From positions 124,001 to 188,000 of the forward strand of contig NZ_CBRF02000001.1 of NCBI RefSeq assembly GCF_000470315.2: a stretch of 64,000 nt of DNA. The letters are read 5' to 3'. Positions 43,112 to 50,424 of the stretch are shown one piece after another. Below the pieces are notes generated by a model, which saw nothing but the letters and a program-made list of their open reading frames with translations, made no database searches and had not been told where the DNA came from. Source of the DNA: Psychromonas sp. SP041 (GTDB taxonomy: Bacteria; Pseudomonadota; Gammaproteobacteria; Enterobacterales; Psychromonadaceae). The translations under genes were made by a program, and so were the position numbers. Position 1 is the first letter of the stretch. Every line of letters begins with the position of its first letter.

Positions 43112-43700
43112 AAGAGCTCACTTTTATAGCTTTGGCGATATTATCATCTGCCTGACACATAATCTATATTTAATTAGACAATATTGGAGTTAATGGTCAA
43201 GTTTTGGGTGGTGGTTGATTCAATTTATAAGGGAGACTGTAAAAAAATAAATCATTATTTTTTGTTCGTAATATTGCTTTGTGTAGATGTTATTTACAAA
43301 CAGTGAGTGTGAGCGAACGAAAACAAAGAAAATATAGCTAACTAAAAAGGAGTGTCGATCAAATTAATTTTGATAAATAGGGGTTGTGGACTGGTGACAA
43401 CAATAATGCCGAATTTGGCACTGGATTTGTCGCTGGTGGCATTGATTTTGTCACTGGTGGCAATAAATATTAGTCGCATTTTTTATCTTGCTGGCAAATA
43501 TTGCGTTTAACGTCTTTTGAGTCCTTATATTAGTTATATAAAGGTTATAATAGTTACAATAGTTATAATAGTTATAACATGTAATTTGCCAGTTTTCAAA
43601 TATATTTTATGGAAATTGGATGTAAGTGGCAAAAATAAGCACTTATTTAAAAGCACTTAATGATATTACAGAGCAGGACAGTGATTCATTGGAAGGATGA
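43112..43700. other. Regulatory region upstream of dotJ with short repeats
   Basis: No gene is supported. Three copies of CTGGTG(G/A)CA occur at about 43391, 43432 and 43454, two of them in a 22-bp tandem unit (GATTTGTCGCTGGTGGCA and GATTTTGTCACTGGTGGCA). Four 9-bp units of GTTAYAAYA lie at 43544-43579. The promoter of the dot/icm block must lie in the left part, above 43111. The repeats could be iterons or operators. Confidence 0.5.
43544..43579. repeat. Four 9-bp tandem repeats (GTTATAATA-like)
   Basis: Units are GTTATAATA, GTTACAATA, GTTATAATA and GTTATAACA in perfect 9-bp register. Each contains a -10-like TATAAT, so they could be a promoter cluster, regulator sites, an AT-rich opening element of an origin, or a neutral microsatellite. 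Nothing nearby decides it. Confidence 0.7.
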
Positions 43701-44108
43701 TTATAGGTTTTTCTTAAACTCAATTGCTCTTTTTAGCGCCTCCTTGTAGGTGAGGCTTTCTATGTTATATCTCTTTCTTGTCGGTTTTTTATTTTGGGTG
43801 TAGTTGACCACAACATACAGTAGTTTTTTCCTAGAGTATCCGAGCGATATTCCAGGGGGAAGTTCTGGGTTTAAGGAGTTCTTCTTTTTTAATATGTGTG
43901 TAAAGTTTTTGCTAATAGGTTGCCCAAATAAATCCATGTGTACCAGATCTCTTTTTGATCTTGCAGCCGCGAGAGTTTTATCTTTGCCGCCGTGTTTTCT
44001 GTATAGAAAAAGTTCTTTGTGTTTTTTCATTCCTCTATTTATGTAGAGCCTAATTCCATTACTCTGTTCAGTAAGATATTTGAGTTCTATGTTTTGACAT
44101 TCAGACAT
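43701..44108 (-). CDS. AP2/ERF-like DNA-binding protein
   Basis: This 135-residue basic protein has a C-terminal half GISLGYSRKKLLYVVVNYTQ followed by KRYNIESLTYKEALKRAIEF, which reads as an AP2/ERF-like three-strand-plus-helix unit (GxxxxxxxxW/YxV...KRYxx...xxEAxxxAxxxxK), common in phage and plasmid proteins. It is probably a small DNA-binding protein. The first 80 residues are charged with no recognised motif. It is on the minus strand 589 bp upstream of the dotJ block and could regulate it; that is inference from position only. Confidence 0.55.
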   Translation of the reverse strand: MSECQNIELKYLTEQSNGIRLYINRGMKKHKELFLYRKHGGKDKTLAAARSKRDLVHMDLFGQPISKNFTHILKKKNSLNPELPPGISLGYSRKKLLYVVVNYTQNKKPTRKRYNIESLTYKEALKRAIEFKKNL

Positions 44109-44627
44109 TATTATTCTCTTTATACTTTATAGCCTAGGTGCGTTGTTATTCGCCCATTTTTAATTGAAGCTTATCTTGCTTAATTGATTATATGTAAAAA
44201 AAAATAATTAAAGAAAATAAGTTTGTTTTCAAAAAAGTCTTTTTGGTCAAAGTCAGTCTAAAGCCTGACTTTAAGAGATAAACCAAAGTGTTCGTAGTCT
44301 CGTGTTATTTACTTGTTCTTTAATGTTTTAGGGTTTTCAATAACTTATTATTATTAAGTATTAGTCATTAGTTTTCATTTAGTACTTAAAATATATGTGT
44401 TGGGTTTCCTGATTTGTGATTAGTAAATATGTAAGATCTGATTTTTTAAGTTTTACGTTATTGCTTGTATTTATATATGTAGGACCTATTTTTCCATTTT
44501 TACATTTTATTTTTTAAAAAAGAGTTTGTTTGATTAAAATGCATGCGAACAGGTTAAGTTTAAGGCGTTTTTAGGAGTCTGGTAAGAGGTTGGGTTGGAT
44601 TTGTAATTATTGGCTTAGAGTCCTTTT
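44109..44627. other. 519-bp AT-rich intergenic region, nothing supportable
   Basis: The region is strongly AT-rich with no open frame of note, no clear dyad and no repeat array. The promoter of the AP2-like gene is presumably in its left part. Confidence 0.5.
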
Positions 44628-44954
44628 TTAAGCCTGTATGAAGCTTGTTGTTAGTTCCCAGTTGTGAAGACCTGTATTTAGAAGACCTCTTTTTTTTAGT
44701 GAATTGAAATTAGATTCTATTTGGCCGATTGTCACATCTTCAGAAATTGGTTTGTGGGTGTTTTTTATGCGCAGAATGGTTGTGAAAGTGTCTTTGCTTG
44801 ATTGTAATATCGAGAAAGTAATACCAAAAGAATTCGGAATCTTTCTTTTTAGACTGGCTATGTTTGAATAGATGTTTGACTCTATCTGATCCATTGTTTC
44901 AAACGTATTCCCGTTAAATTCATATAGGTGAAATTTGATAGAGATATTAATCAT
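44628..44954 (-). CDS. Hypothetical 108-residue protein
   Basis: I do not recognise this protein. It starts MINISIKFHLYEFNG and ends LHNWELTTSFIQA, has no signal or membrane segment, and alternates short beta-like and helical stretches. An AGGA ribosome-binding site is six bases before the ATG. A promoter of the recurrent TTGACT-N17-TATAGT form lies about 36 bp above the start, which supports that it is expressed. The neighbouring gene on the other side is divergent. Confidence 0.6.
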   Translation of the reverse strand: MINISIKFHLYEFNGNTFETMDQIESNIYSNIASLKRKIPNSFGITFSILQSSKDTFTTILRIKNTHKPISEDVTIGQIESNFNSLKKRGLLNTGLHNWELTTSFIQA

Positions 44955-44989
44955 TTTATGTCCTTTAACGGGTGGGATTTAAGCTTTAA

Positions 44990-45018
44990 ACTATACCAAA
45001 TTACATGAAGTCAGTCAA
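44990..45018 (-). promoter_or_regulatory. Promoter with half of the shared TATACCAA dyad
   Basis: On the minus strand TTGACT (45013-45018), 17-bp spacer, TATAGT (44990-44995). The plus-strand TATACCAA of the recurrent operator overlaps the -10 box. It drives the 108-residue gene that starts at 44954. Confidence 0.6.
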
Positions 45019-45224
45019 TAAATCCCATTTAAAACAATAGCTTAATTCAGCCTTTGTTTGTCTTTGCTTTATTCTTAAAACAAGTATGAACAACAATCAA
45101 ACGGAAGTGGGTGTATCTAAAACTTTGTTTTAGGTTCAGATAAAAATCTGCTTTATATTTTAGGGTTGCCTCTATTGCTATAAATTAGTATAAAAAAAAG
45201 ATTGAAATTAGCTTTAAGGTGTGG

Positions 45225-45253
45225 TTGACACATGGTGCGTTAACTGTTATAAT
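45225..45253 (+). promoter_or_regulatory. Consensus sigma-70 promoter of the 80-residue membrane protein gene
   Basis: TTGACA (45225-45230), exactly 17 bp, TATAAT (45248-45253): both hexamers match the consensus fully. The leader to the ATG is about 72 bases and ends with an AGAGGAG ribosome-binding site. Confidence 0.85.
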
Positions 45254-45331
45254 ATAGGTTGATTTTAGGGGAATTATGCATTAAGAACTTATAACTAAAA
45301 TCGATAGTATTAAATTAAAGAGGAGATTATT

Positions 45332-45574
45332 ATGTTTATATTTGCAATTATTGGATACACGCTACTAAGAATTTTTTCTGGTGATGTTGCTCATTGGCTT
45401 CGTTGGGAAAATGCGGAGTGGATTCATTCAGATTGGGTCGCTATGCTTGCAAACGATCTTAAAGGTGAGGGGCTTGTTTCTACATTAGTTTGGATGGCAC
45501 CATTCATTCTTGTAGCTGCGCTTGGGACAGTTAGATCTGGCTTCAGCGGGCTTAACGCTTCAGGTGAACTATAG
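45332..45574 (+). CDS. Small 80-residue membrane protein with very strong expression signals
   Basis: I do not recognise a family. There are two hydrophobic stretches: residues 1-16 (FIFAIIGYTLLRIFSG) and 50-66 (TLVWMAPFILVAALGTV). Between them is a Trp-rich loop (HWLRWENAEWIHSDW). This implies an inner-membrane hairpin protein. Expression signals are unusually good: a perfect consensus promoter with 17-bp spacing, a strong AGAGGAG ribosome-binding site and an intrinsic terminator right after the stop. This monocistronic layout resembles plasmid entry-exclusion, stress or toxin-like membrane peptides, but no function can be assigned. Confidence 0.75.
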   Translation: MFIFAIIGYTLLRIFSGDVAHWLRWENAEWIHSDWVAMLANDLKGEGLVSTLVWMAPFILVAALGTVRSGFSGLNASGEL

Positions 45575-45577
45575 AAG

Positions 45578-45599
45578 AGGACTTAACTGTCCTTTTTTA
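45578..45599 (+). terminator. Intrinsic terminator of the 80-residue membrane protein gene
   Basis: AGGAC (45578-45582) and GTCCT (45589-45593) form a short stem with a 6-base loop, followed by six further T. It starts three bases after the stop codon. Confidence 0.75.
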
Positions 45600-45702
45600 G
45601 TTTTTAAAATAGCTAGTCGTACAATTGTTTTTAATAGAAATTAAATAGCCCACATTAATAGTCTCGATTCTCTCTGCCTTATAAATTATCTAAAACAACA
45701 TC

Positions 45703-45753
45703 AATACACAGTAATACACAATAATACACCACTCAAAACACATTATAATACAC
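45703..45753. repeat. Phased AATACAC repeats
   Basis: AATACAC occurs at 45703, 45713, 45723 and 45747. The first three are exactly 10 bp apart, about one helical turn, which suits a protein binding one DNA face (initiator, ParB-like or integration-host-type protein). They lie just before two hairpins and the 52-bp repeat array. Confidence 0.6.
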
Positions 45754-45780
45754 GCCAATTTGCCATTAATTGTTCTAAAG

Positions 45781-45828
45781 GACTAATGGCCTGTTTGGCC
45801 ATTAGTCATCTTGGTGTAATTCAAGATG
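45781..45828. other. Two consecutive perfect hairpins next to the repeat array
   Basis: GACTAATGGCC (45781-45791) and GGCCATTAGTC (45797-45807) form an 11-bp stem with loop TGTTT. Immediately after, CATCTTG (45807-45813) and CAAGATG (45822-45828) form a second stem with an 8-base loop. Neither has a U-tract. Such paired hairpins occur at plasmid origins of replication or transfer and in regulatory RNAs. Confidence 0.65.
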
Positions 45829-45922
45829 TTGGTCGCTGTGCCTGAACTCAGCGCCTAAGACTTGGCCTATCTTTCACTCTTTAGCTAAATCAGGTTTGAA
45901 CAACACAACTAAGAAAGGGCTT

Positions 45923-46363
45923 TGACTGCGAGCTTTAGCGATGCATTCTTGTGACCGCAGGGCACATGTTGTTTGGACTGCGAGCGTTAGCGATGCATTC
46001 TTGTGACCGCAGGGCACATGTTGTTTGGACTGCGAGCTTTAGCGATGCATTCTTGTGACCGCAGGGCACATGTTGTTTGGACTGCGAGCTTTAGCGATGC
46101 ATTCTTGTGACCGTAGGGCGCATGTTGTTTGGACTGCGAGCTTTAGCGATGCATTCTTGTGACCGTAGGGCGCATGTTGTTTGGACTGCGAGCGTTAGCG
46201 ATGCATTCTTGTGACCGTAGGGCGCATGTTGTTTGGACTGCGAGCGTTAGCGATGCATTCTTGTGACCGCAGGGCGCATGTTGTTTGGACTGCGAGCTTT
46301 AGCGATGCATTCTTGTGGCCGTAGGACACATGTTGTTTATGCTGCGAGCTTTAGCGATGCATT
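45923..46363. repeat. Tandem 52-bp repeat, eight full copies and a partial ninth
   Basis: Units begin with the GACTGCGAG motif at about 45924, 45976, 46028, 46080, 46132, 46184, 46236 and 46288, with a partial copy from 46339 that ends in GATGCATT. The unit also contains TTAGCGATGCATTC and ACATGTTGTTT (or GCATGTTGTTT). Copies differ at a few sites (GAGCTTT or GAGCGTT; CCGCAGGGC or CCGTAGGGC) in a pattern of shared blocks, which points to duplication and conversion. The period is not a multiple of three and no frame spans it, so it is not a coding repeat. No unique spacers exist, so it is not a CRISPR array. Confidence 0.95.
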
Positions 46364-46411
46364 GAGTGTATTCAGTGTATTTTATTTTGGCTACAATAAT
46401 TAATTGCTTAA

Positions 46412-46438
46412 GAAAATGCCCACGGATGTGAGCATTTT
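46412..46438 (-). terminator. Hairpin terminator after the Nudix gene
   Basis: AAAATGC (46413-46419) and GCATTTT (46432-46438), extended by CAC/GTG inside with one mismatch, form a stem-loop 9 bp beyond the Nudix stop on the minus strand. Confidence 0.6.
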
Positions 46439-46446
46439 GTATGGTG

Positions 46447-47028
46447 TTATTTACTGATTTCTGATTTCACATTAAGAAGTGCCGCATACAGAGTTACGTT
46501 GATGTTTAGGTTTTTAGCGTCGTTCAATACAGAGTCGACATGCTGAATGGTAACTTTGATAGATTCGCTTTCATGCTCTAATCCATACACTTTATTTAGA
46601 TCTATCTTGGATAGGTCAGTCATCCCTGTAAATATATGAGCTCTTTCTGTAGAGCCGCCAGGTGAAAGATAAAATGCGCCAATTTCTTTAATATTCTTTA
46701 TGTCTGCACCAATCACGCCTGATTCTTCTTCAGACTCTCTAATGGCTGTTTCAATTGGGCTATCGTTGCCTTCAATTACACCTGAAATCATTTCTAGAAC
46801 TTCAGGGTTGTTTGGCGAGTGGCAAACTGCACCAGGTCTGAATTGTGAAAGCAAAAGTACATTGCCTGACTGATCGTAAAGCAAGATGCTTGCGCAGTCG
46901 CTTCTTTCAAGCAGTTCAAATTTGGCCTTTACTTTTTTCCCATCACTTGAAGTATATGAGGCAATCATTTCGACGAGGCTCATAAACCCCTTGTGCAGTG
47001 TTCGTTTTTCTGTAGTTAAGTTATTCAT
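46447..47028 (-). CDS. Nudix hydrolase, ADP-sugar pyrophosphatase type
   Basis: This 193-residue protein has a Nudix box GVIEGNDSPIETAIRESEEE followed by SGV. It fits the G-x5-E-x7-RE-U-x-EE-x-G-U pattern except that the first Glu is Asp. The Arg-Glu and Glu-Glu metal-binding residues are kept. The upstream sheet (SILLYDQSGNVLLLSQFRPG) and the later FYLSPGGSTERAHIF are typical of NudF/NudK-like dimeric enzymes that hydrolyse ADP-ribose or GDP-sugars. Members can also be NAD-related housekeeping or defence-linked. A promoter TTGATA-N17-TATAAT is visible at 47050-47078. It is separated from the 52-bp repeats by a terminator. Confidence 0.9.
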   Translation of the reverse strand: MNNLTTEKRTLHKGFMSLVEMIASYTSSDGKKVKAKFELLERSDCASILLYDQSGNVLLLSQFRPGAVCHSPNNPEVLEMISGVIEGNDSPIETAIRESEEESGVIGADIKNIKEIGAFYLSPGGSTERAHIFTGMTDLSKIDLNKVYGLEHESESIKVTIQHVDSVLNDAKNLNINVTLYAALLNVKSEISK

Positions 47029-47106
47029 AGTTCGCCTCTTTTTTTATTTATTATACATTAGCATTAGGTTAATATCAATGTGATTGTAACCTAATGCAAA
47101 CATATA

Positions 47107-47595
47107 TTAAAAGGGCAGGGAGTCACTTCTTTTTATTTCTGGTGCACACTCTGTGGTTATGTATAGTCTATTATCTTTTTCTGAAATAAGGATCTTCTCT
47201 ACGTATAATCCCTTTAGCGGATAGTCAACCAAGAATGATTGAATGCCGCCCTTTGTTGTGACTGTCTCCCACCTTGCAGATGTTCCTTGATTGTGTCTGA
47301 ATACAGCCCTATATGCTCGGCGAATTTCATTAATGATAAGTAATCTTGAAAAGCCTTTATCTGTTGGGTATATGGTGAACTCAGACTCTTTATTGAACGG
47401 GAATAGTATTGAGAATGAGAGCACTTCATTGTTCACAATGATTTCATCAAGATTTGGAATGTCCTGGACAGAGGCCGATATACTTTTTTTGTTTCCGTCA
47501 AAGTAAATCATAGGTGAGACGTATTGGTTTCCCATTACTTTAAATGGTGTAATGGGAAGAGCTTTTCGTTTGGTTTCCATCTTTTGCTCGATCAA
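47107..47595 (-). CDS. Hypothetical 162-residue protein
   Basis: I do not recognise a family. The protein has no signal peptide or membrane helix and appears beta-rich, with segments MGNQYVSPMIYFDGN, TIYPTDKGFSRLLIIN and ILISEKDNRLYITTECAPE. It begins MIEQKMETKRKALPIT; a start at the second Met cannot be excluded. It is 78 bp upstream of the Nudix gene on the same strand with a Nudix promoter between, so it is probably a separate unit. No neighbour suggests a job. Confidence 0.55.
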   Translation of the reverse strand: MIEQKMETKRKALPITPFKVMGNQYVSPMIYFDGNKKSISASVQDIPNLDEIIVNNEVLSFSILFPFNKESEFTIYPTDKGFSRLLIINEIRRAYRAVFRHNQGTSARWETVTTKGGIQSFLVDYPLKGLYVEKILISEKDNRLYITTECAPEIKRSDSLPF

Positions 47596-47712
47596 TTTAT
47601 TAGCCCTTGTGATTATACAGACACTAATATTAGTTGATAAGTTAGATATTGAGTAGGGTTTATTATCAAAAAGTAATATTTTGCGAGGTGTTATGTTTTG
47701 ACGAAGTTGTTT

Positions 47713-47802
47713 TTATTTGAATAAATCTGTTTCATTGATAATGATAATGTCATCTTCATCATATTCATTTTGCTCGAGTTTAGTTTCTTTATTTTTGTTC
47801 AT
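47713..47802 (-). CDS. Possible 29-residue acidic peptide
   Basis: The ATG frame encodes MNKNKETKLEQNEYDEDD and a short hydrophobic IIII stretch before a final NETDLFK. It has a weak ribosome-binding site (GAG ten bases upstream). The biased composition is coding-like and it lies in a 284-bp gap between two minus-strand genes. It may also be chance. Confidence 0.25.
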   Translation of the reverse strand: MNKNKETKLEQNEYDEDDIIIINETDLFK

Positions 47803-47879
47803 TATTGACTCAGGTTTAATTTTTATTCTGAAAGCTAGACCAATTAATCAAATAAAGGCCTAGCTTTATTTGTGTTGGT

Positions 47880-48152
47880 TTATGCCTTTCTTTTTTTGCT
47901 TAAGCTTGGCACCGTAAATAGTATTCTACAAACAATTCGACCTTTATTTCCCAAAAGACGACCTAACTTAGTTGAAAGTAATCGTTCGACAACCGGATTT
48001 ATTGTAATAGAAAGTATAGGTGTAAGCATTAGCGATGTAATTGTTGCCCCCAATGCAACTAGTCCATATGCCATTATTTCATTAGTACTCATTACAGATG
48101 ATATTATTGCTACAGTTCCGATAAGAGCTGTTATTGTTTTTTGCTTATTCAT
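47880..48152 (-). CDS. Small two-helix membrane protein, hypothetical
   Basis: This 90-residue protein has two hydrophobic helices (TALIGTVAIISSVMS and IMAYGLVALGATITSLML) followed by a basic tail (KLGRLLGNKGRIVCR, then SLSKKRKA). The minus strand was preferred over an overlapping plus-strand frame, because a GGGGA ribosome-binding site precedes this ATG and a promoter TTGACC-N17-TATATT (48181-48209) is correctly placed. The function is unknown. A small basic membrane protein of this kind could be a holin-like, exclusion or toxin-like protein, but nothing in view supports one of these. Confidence 0.55.
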   Translation of the reverse strand: MNKQKTITALIGTVAIISSVMSTNEIMAYGLVALGATITSLMLTPILSITINPVVERLLSTKLGRLLGNKGRIVCRILFTVPSLSKKRKA

Positions 48153-48338
48153 AAATTTCCCCGTTTTGTAAAGCCATTTAAATATAACTAATTATATAGT
48201 ATTGGTCAACTTTTAAAGCGGTGTTTTTAAAAAAATAATATAATAAATGATATCTTTCGCAACTAATGTTTATTGTCAGTTTATCTATAAAGGTATATAA
48301 TAAGTGATAAGTTAAAGTATATTAAAGGAATGTAAATT

Positions 48339-48620
48339 TTGAATAATGAGATATCAATTCATACGCTTACCGTAACGCTATCTAGAGATGCATATATTGA
48401 GAAAGATTTTGCTTGTGACAGTGATCGGCTAGTTATGTCTTTTTCTGATGACCGATTTGATTACCCTTTAAAACTGGTTAGTGTTTATAGCTCGGGGCAT
48501 TTTGACTCTTCACTTGATAAGTTCAAAAAGGGCTGCATGGTATATGCGACAGGAATGTTAAAGAGTGGCAGCCGTGAGATTGTCGCATCGTTTCCGTTCG
48601 GTAGTATCACTGCTGTTTAG
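48339..48620 (+). CDS. Hypothetical 93-residue protein, possibly OB-fold-like
   Basis: The start is TTG with AAAGGAATG ahead of it; the nearby ATG is in another frame. The sequence alternates strand-like stretches (SIHTLTVTLSRDA, RLVMSFSDDRF, YPLKLVSVYSSG, GCMVYATGMLKSGSREI). It is compatible with a small beta-barrel such as an OB fold of single-strand-binding proteins, but no DNA-binding signature can be named. A weak suggestion only. It is 52 bp upstream of the secreted protein gene and on the same strand. Confidence 0.5.
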   Translation: MNNEISIHTLTVTLSRDAYIEKDFACDSDRLVMSFSDDRFDYPLKLVSVYSSGHFDSSLDKFKKGCMVYATGMLKSGSREIVASFPFGSITAV

Positions 48621-48672
48621 ATCAATAATGCTTGGTTTTATGATGCTCTTTTAGAGGTGAATTGGTGAGATT

Positions 48673-49290
48673 ATGATTAAAGGTTATGTAATGACGGGCG
48701 TTATGCTTTATTCGGCTGTGGCGCCATCATTAGTCTTTGGTGAAGAGCTTGAGCACCCATATTCAATATGTCAGGTGATGTCTAACTATGGCGTTCAGGC
48801 GGCTCAAGAAAAGATTGCTAACAAAGAAAGCAGTCTAAATGAATCTTATACTATATTGGTTTATGGCTTATCTAAAGAAGATAGTTTTAAGTCGCTTGAT
48901 GTTGCGGCAAAGGAAACATTCTTAAATACTGTTTATGACACCTTCACCTATGTGTACGGAGATGAGTCTATTTCGCTTGATAATGCCCAGTCTAAGTCCC
49001 TTGAGCACTGTTTAGGTCGGACAAATATAGCTTGGCAGAAGATCATACCCAATCTTGAATTTTGTCAATTAAGGGGAAGACTTTATGAATCATCAACAAT
49101 GTTGCGTGACAAAGGTCAACCTAAGGCCGTTACATTAAGCTACTTTGATTCCAATGCCCGCAATGGAGGTGATAAGCATTATTTGAATGCAATAAAAGAT
49201 GCAGTTGATTTTGCTTATTCGAACAGTAATACGCCAGAAGCTAATGGCTCACTTGCCTATGCGGATTGCATGAAGTCGGCCACTAGGTAA
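48673..49290 (+). CDS. Secreted/periplasmic hypothetical protein
   Basis: This 205-residue protein has an N-terminal signal peptide (VMTGVMLYSAVAPSLVFG) and a helical mature part. The mature part contains at least four Cys (SICQVM, EHCLGR, EFCQLR, ADCMKS), a pattern that suggests disulphide bonds and thus periplasmic location. I do not recognise a family. It precedes, convergently, a DsbD-N-like gene and lies near a DsbA-like gene, so it may be a folding client of that small thiol set. This is inference from place and cysteines. Confidence 0.6.
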   Translation: MIKGYVMTGVMLYSAVAPSLVFGEELEHPYSICQVMSNYGVQAAQEKIANKESSLNESYTILVYGLSKEDSFKSLDVAAKETFLNTVYDTFTYVYGDESISLDNAQSKSLEHCLGRTNIAWQKIIPNLEFCQLRGRLYESSTMLRDKGQPKAVTLSYFDSNARNGGDKHYLNAIKDAVDFAYSNSNTPEANGSLAYADCMKSATR

Positions 49291-49304
49291 TAGTTTGTTG
49301 AAAG

Positions 49305-49697
49305 TTAATAATGGATTATTGCTTGCTGGACTGGGTAGCATATAACCTTATCTTTGCAGCCTTGATAGAATAAGTTGAATTCGCGTTTACTCACATTGCC
49401 TTTATCTATGAGTAGCGTTGCAATGTTTTTACTTACAGTGACATTTCCTAAAAACTCGTCGTTTTCATTGGTGCCTTCACTTATTTCAATGATGTTTGCA
49501 TTAGAATCAACTTCAAACATATTGTTATAAAGTTTGTATCCATCAGCTATCTTAAATTGAACAAATACGTTTCCATTTGAAGTTGATGTGTATGAAGGTT
49601 GAAATGCTTCATCCGCTGAGAGGATCAACTCATCAGCCTGTATGTTAGATGAAATAGCCAGTGCGGTTAAGATTATTAGCTTATTAAGTGTTAGCAT
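49305..49697 (-). CDS. Stand-alone DsbD N-terminal-domain-like periplasmic protein
   Basis: This 130-residue protein has a signal peptide ending near NIQA and resembles the N-terminal (alpha) domain of DsbD: ADEAFQPSY at the start, IADGYKLYNNMFEV in the middle and FYQGCKDKVICYPVQ at the end. That last segment carries the two-Cys pattern (YQGC...CYP) of the reductant-donating active site. Full DsbD also has a membrane domain and a C-terminal thioredoxin-like domain, which are missing here. It could pass electrons to a periplasmic thiol protein on its own, or be an antagonist. A DsbA-like lipoprotein is encoded 0.8 kb away. Confidence 0.8.
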   Translation of the reverse strand: MLTLNKLIILTALAISSNIQADELILSADEAFQPSYTSTSNGNVFVQFKIADGYKLYNNMFEVDSNANIIEISEGTNENDEFLGNVTVSKNIATLLIDKGNVSKREFNLFYQGCKDKVICYPVQQAIIHY

Positions 49698-49771
49698 TGT
49701 TTCTGCCTTTGTTGACTGTTTTTGTATTTTAATTATATTATATTTAAGTTTGTTTAAATAAAAGGATATTT

Positions 49772-50389
49772 ATGAGTTTTAAAGATATGGCCTTGTCATT
49801 TTCATCAATGGTTGCAGATGATGCAATGCTTTTTGGTATGTCAGACGAAAGAGAGAAGGCTTTACTTCGCTTTGTTGCATTTCTTAATGAAGAAGGTGAA
49901 GAAATACCTGTGAGCATTAAAGAGCTCTTAACTGGAGAAGATAAGCCTGAGGATGCCCACCAGCAAGTTTCTGATACATCAGGAGATTTTATTTACATTA
50001 TTAACTCTGTTGAGGCGACTATATCGTTTTTGTTAAAGATTAATTCTAACTCTTGGGGTAAGGCTAATTCTATTGCTAGAGAAGAGATTGAGAAGCACTT
50101 TACAGATACTGAGTGGGCTTTTCAGGGTGGTTTGATGCTGAAGGAGATGGCAATTGAAGAAGGGCCACTTTCGCTCATTGAAAAGCTAAAGAAAAGGCCC
50201 AAGTATTTTATGGTGAGCTTCAAGGCGAATAATTTCAAGGCATTTGACGGAGATTCTGAAGAGGAAGTGTTAAATAAGCTTTATAGCTTAAAGGAAGCAG
50301 AGTTTGAAATCCTTAGAGGAATTTTTGGTATAACGCTAACATTGGATCTTATTACAGATGAGTCTGATATTGTTGTTATTCCTGATTAG
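49772..50389 (+). CDS. Hypothetical 205-residue cytoplasmic protein
   Basis: I do not recognise this protein. It is acidic and helical with no signal and no membrane helix. Segments include FSSMVADDAMLFGMSDERE near the start and LRGIFGITLTLDLITDE at the end. Promoter TTGACT followed by 16 bp and TATATT lies in the 74-bp divergent region that also carries the DsbD-N-like start. A perfect palindromic terminator follows, facing a convergent gene. The role is unknown. Confidence 0.6.
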   Translation: MSFKDMALSFSSMVADDAMLFGMSDEREKALLRFVAFLNEEGEEIPVSIKELLTGEDKPEDAHQQVSDTSGDFIYIINSVEATISFLLKINSNSWGKANSIAREEIEKHFTDTEWAFQGGLMLKEMAIEEGPLSLIEKLKKRPKYFMVSFKANNFKAFDGDSEEEVLNKLYSLKEAEFEILRGIFGITLTLDLITDESDIVVIPD

Positions 50390-50395
50390 TTATTA

Positions 50396-50416
50396 GCGCA
50401 CCTTAATAAGGTGCGC
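50396..50416. terminator. Palindromic terminator between convergent genes
   Basis: GCGCACCTTA and TAAGGTGCGC flank one central A, a perfect 21-bp palindrome placed between the ends of the 205-residue gene and the DsbA-like gene. It probably serves both directions; U-tracts are weak. Confidence 0.7.
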
Positions 50417-50424
50417 CAATTATA

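Noticed and set aside
45923-46363. CRISPR array
   Set aside because: Units are 52 bp and run head to tail with only scattered differences; there are no unique spacers between shorter repeats and no cas genes.
47872-48171. Plus-strand 99-codon frame
   Set aside because: The minus-strand frame in the same place has a ribosome-binding site and a well-placed promoter; the plus-strand frame has neither.
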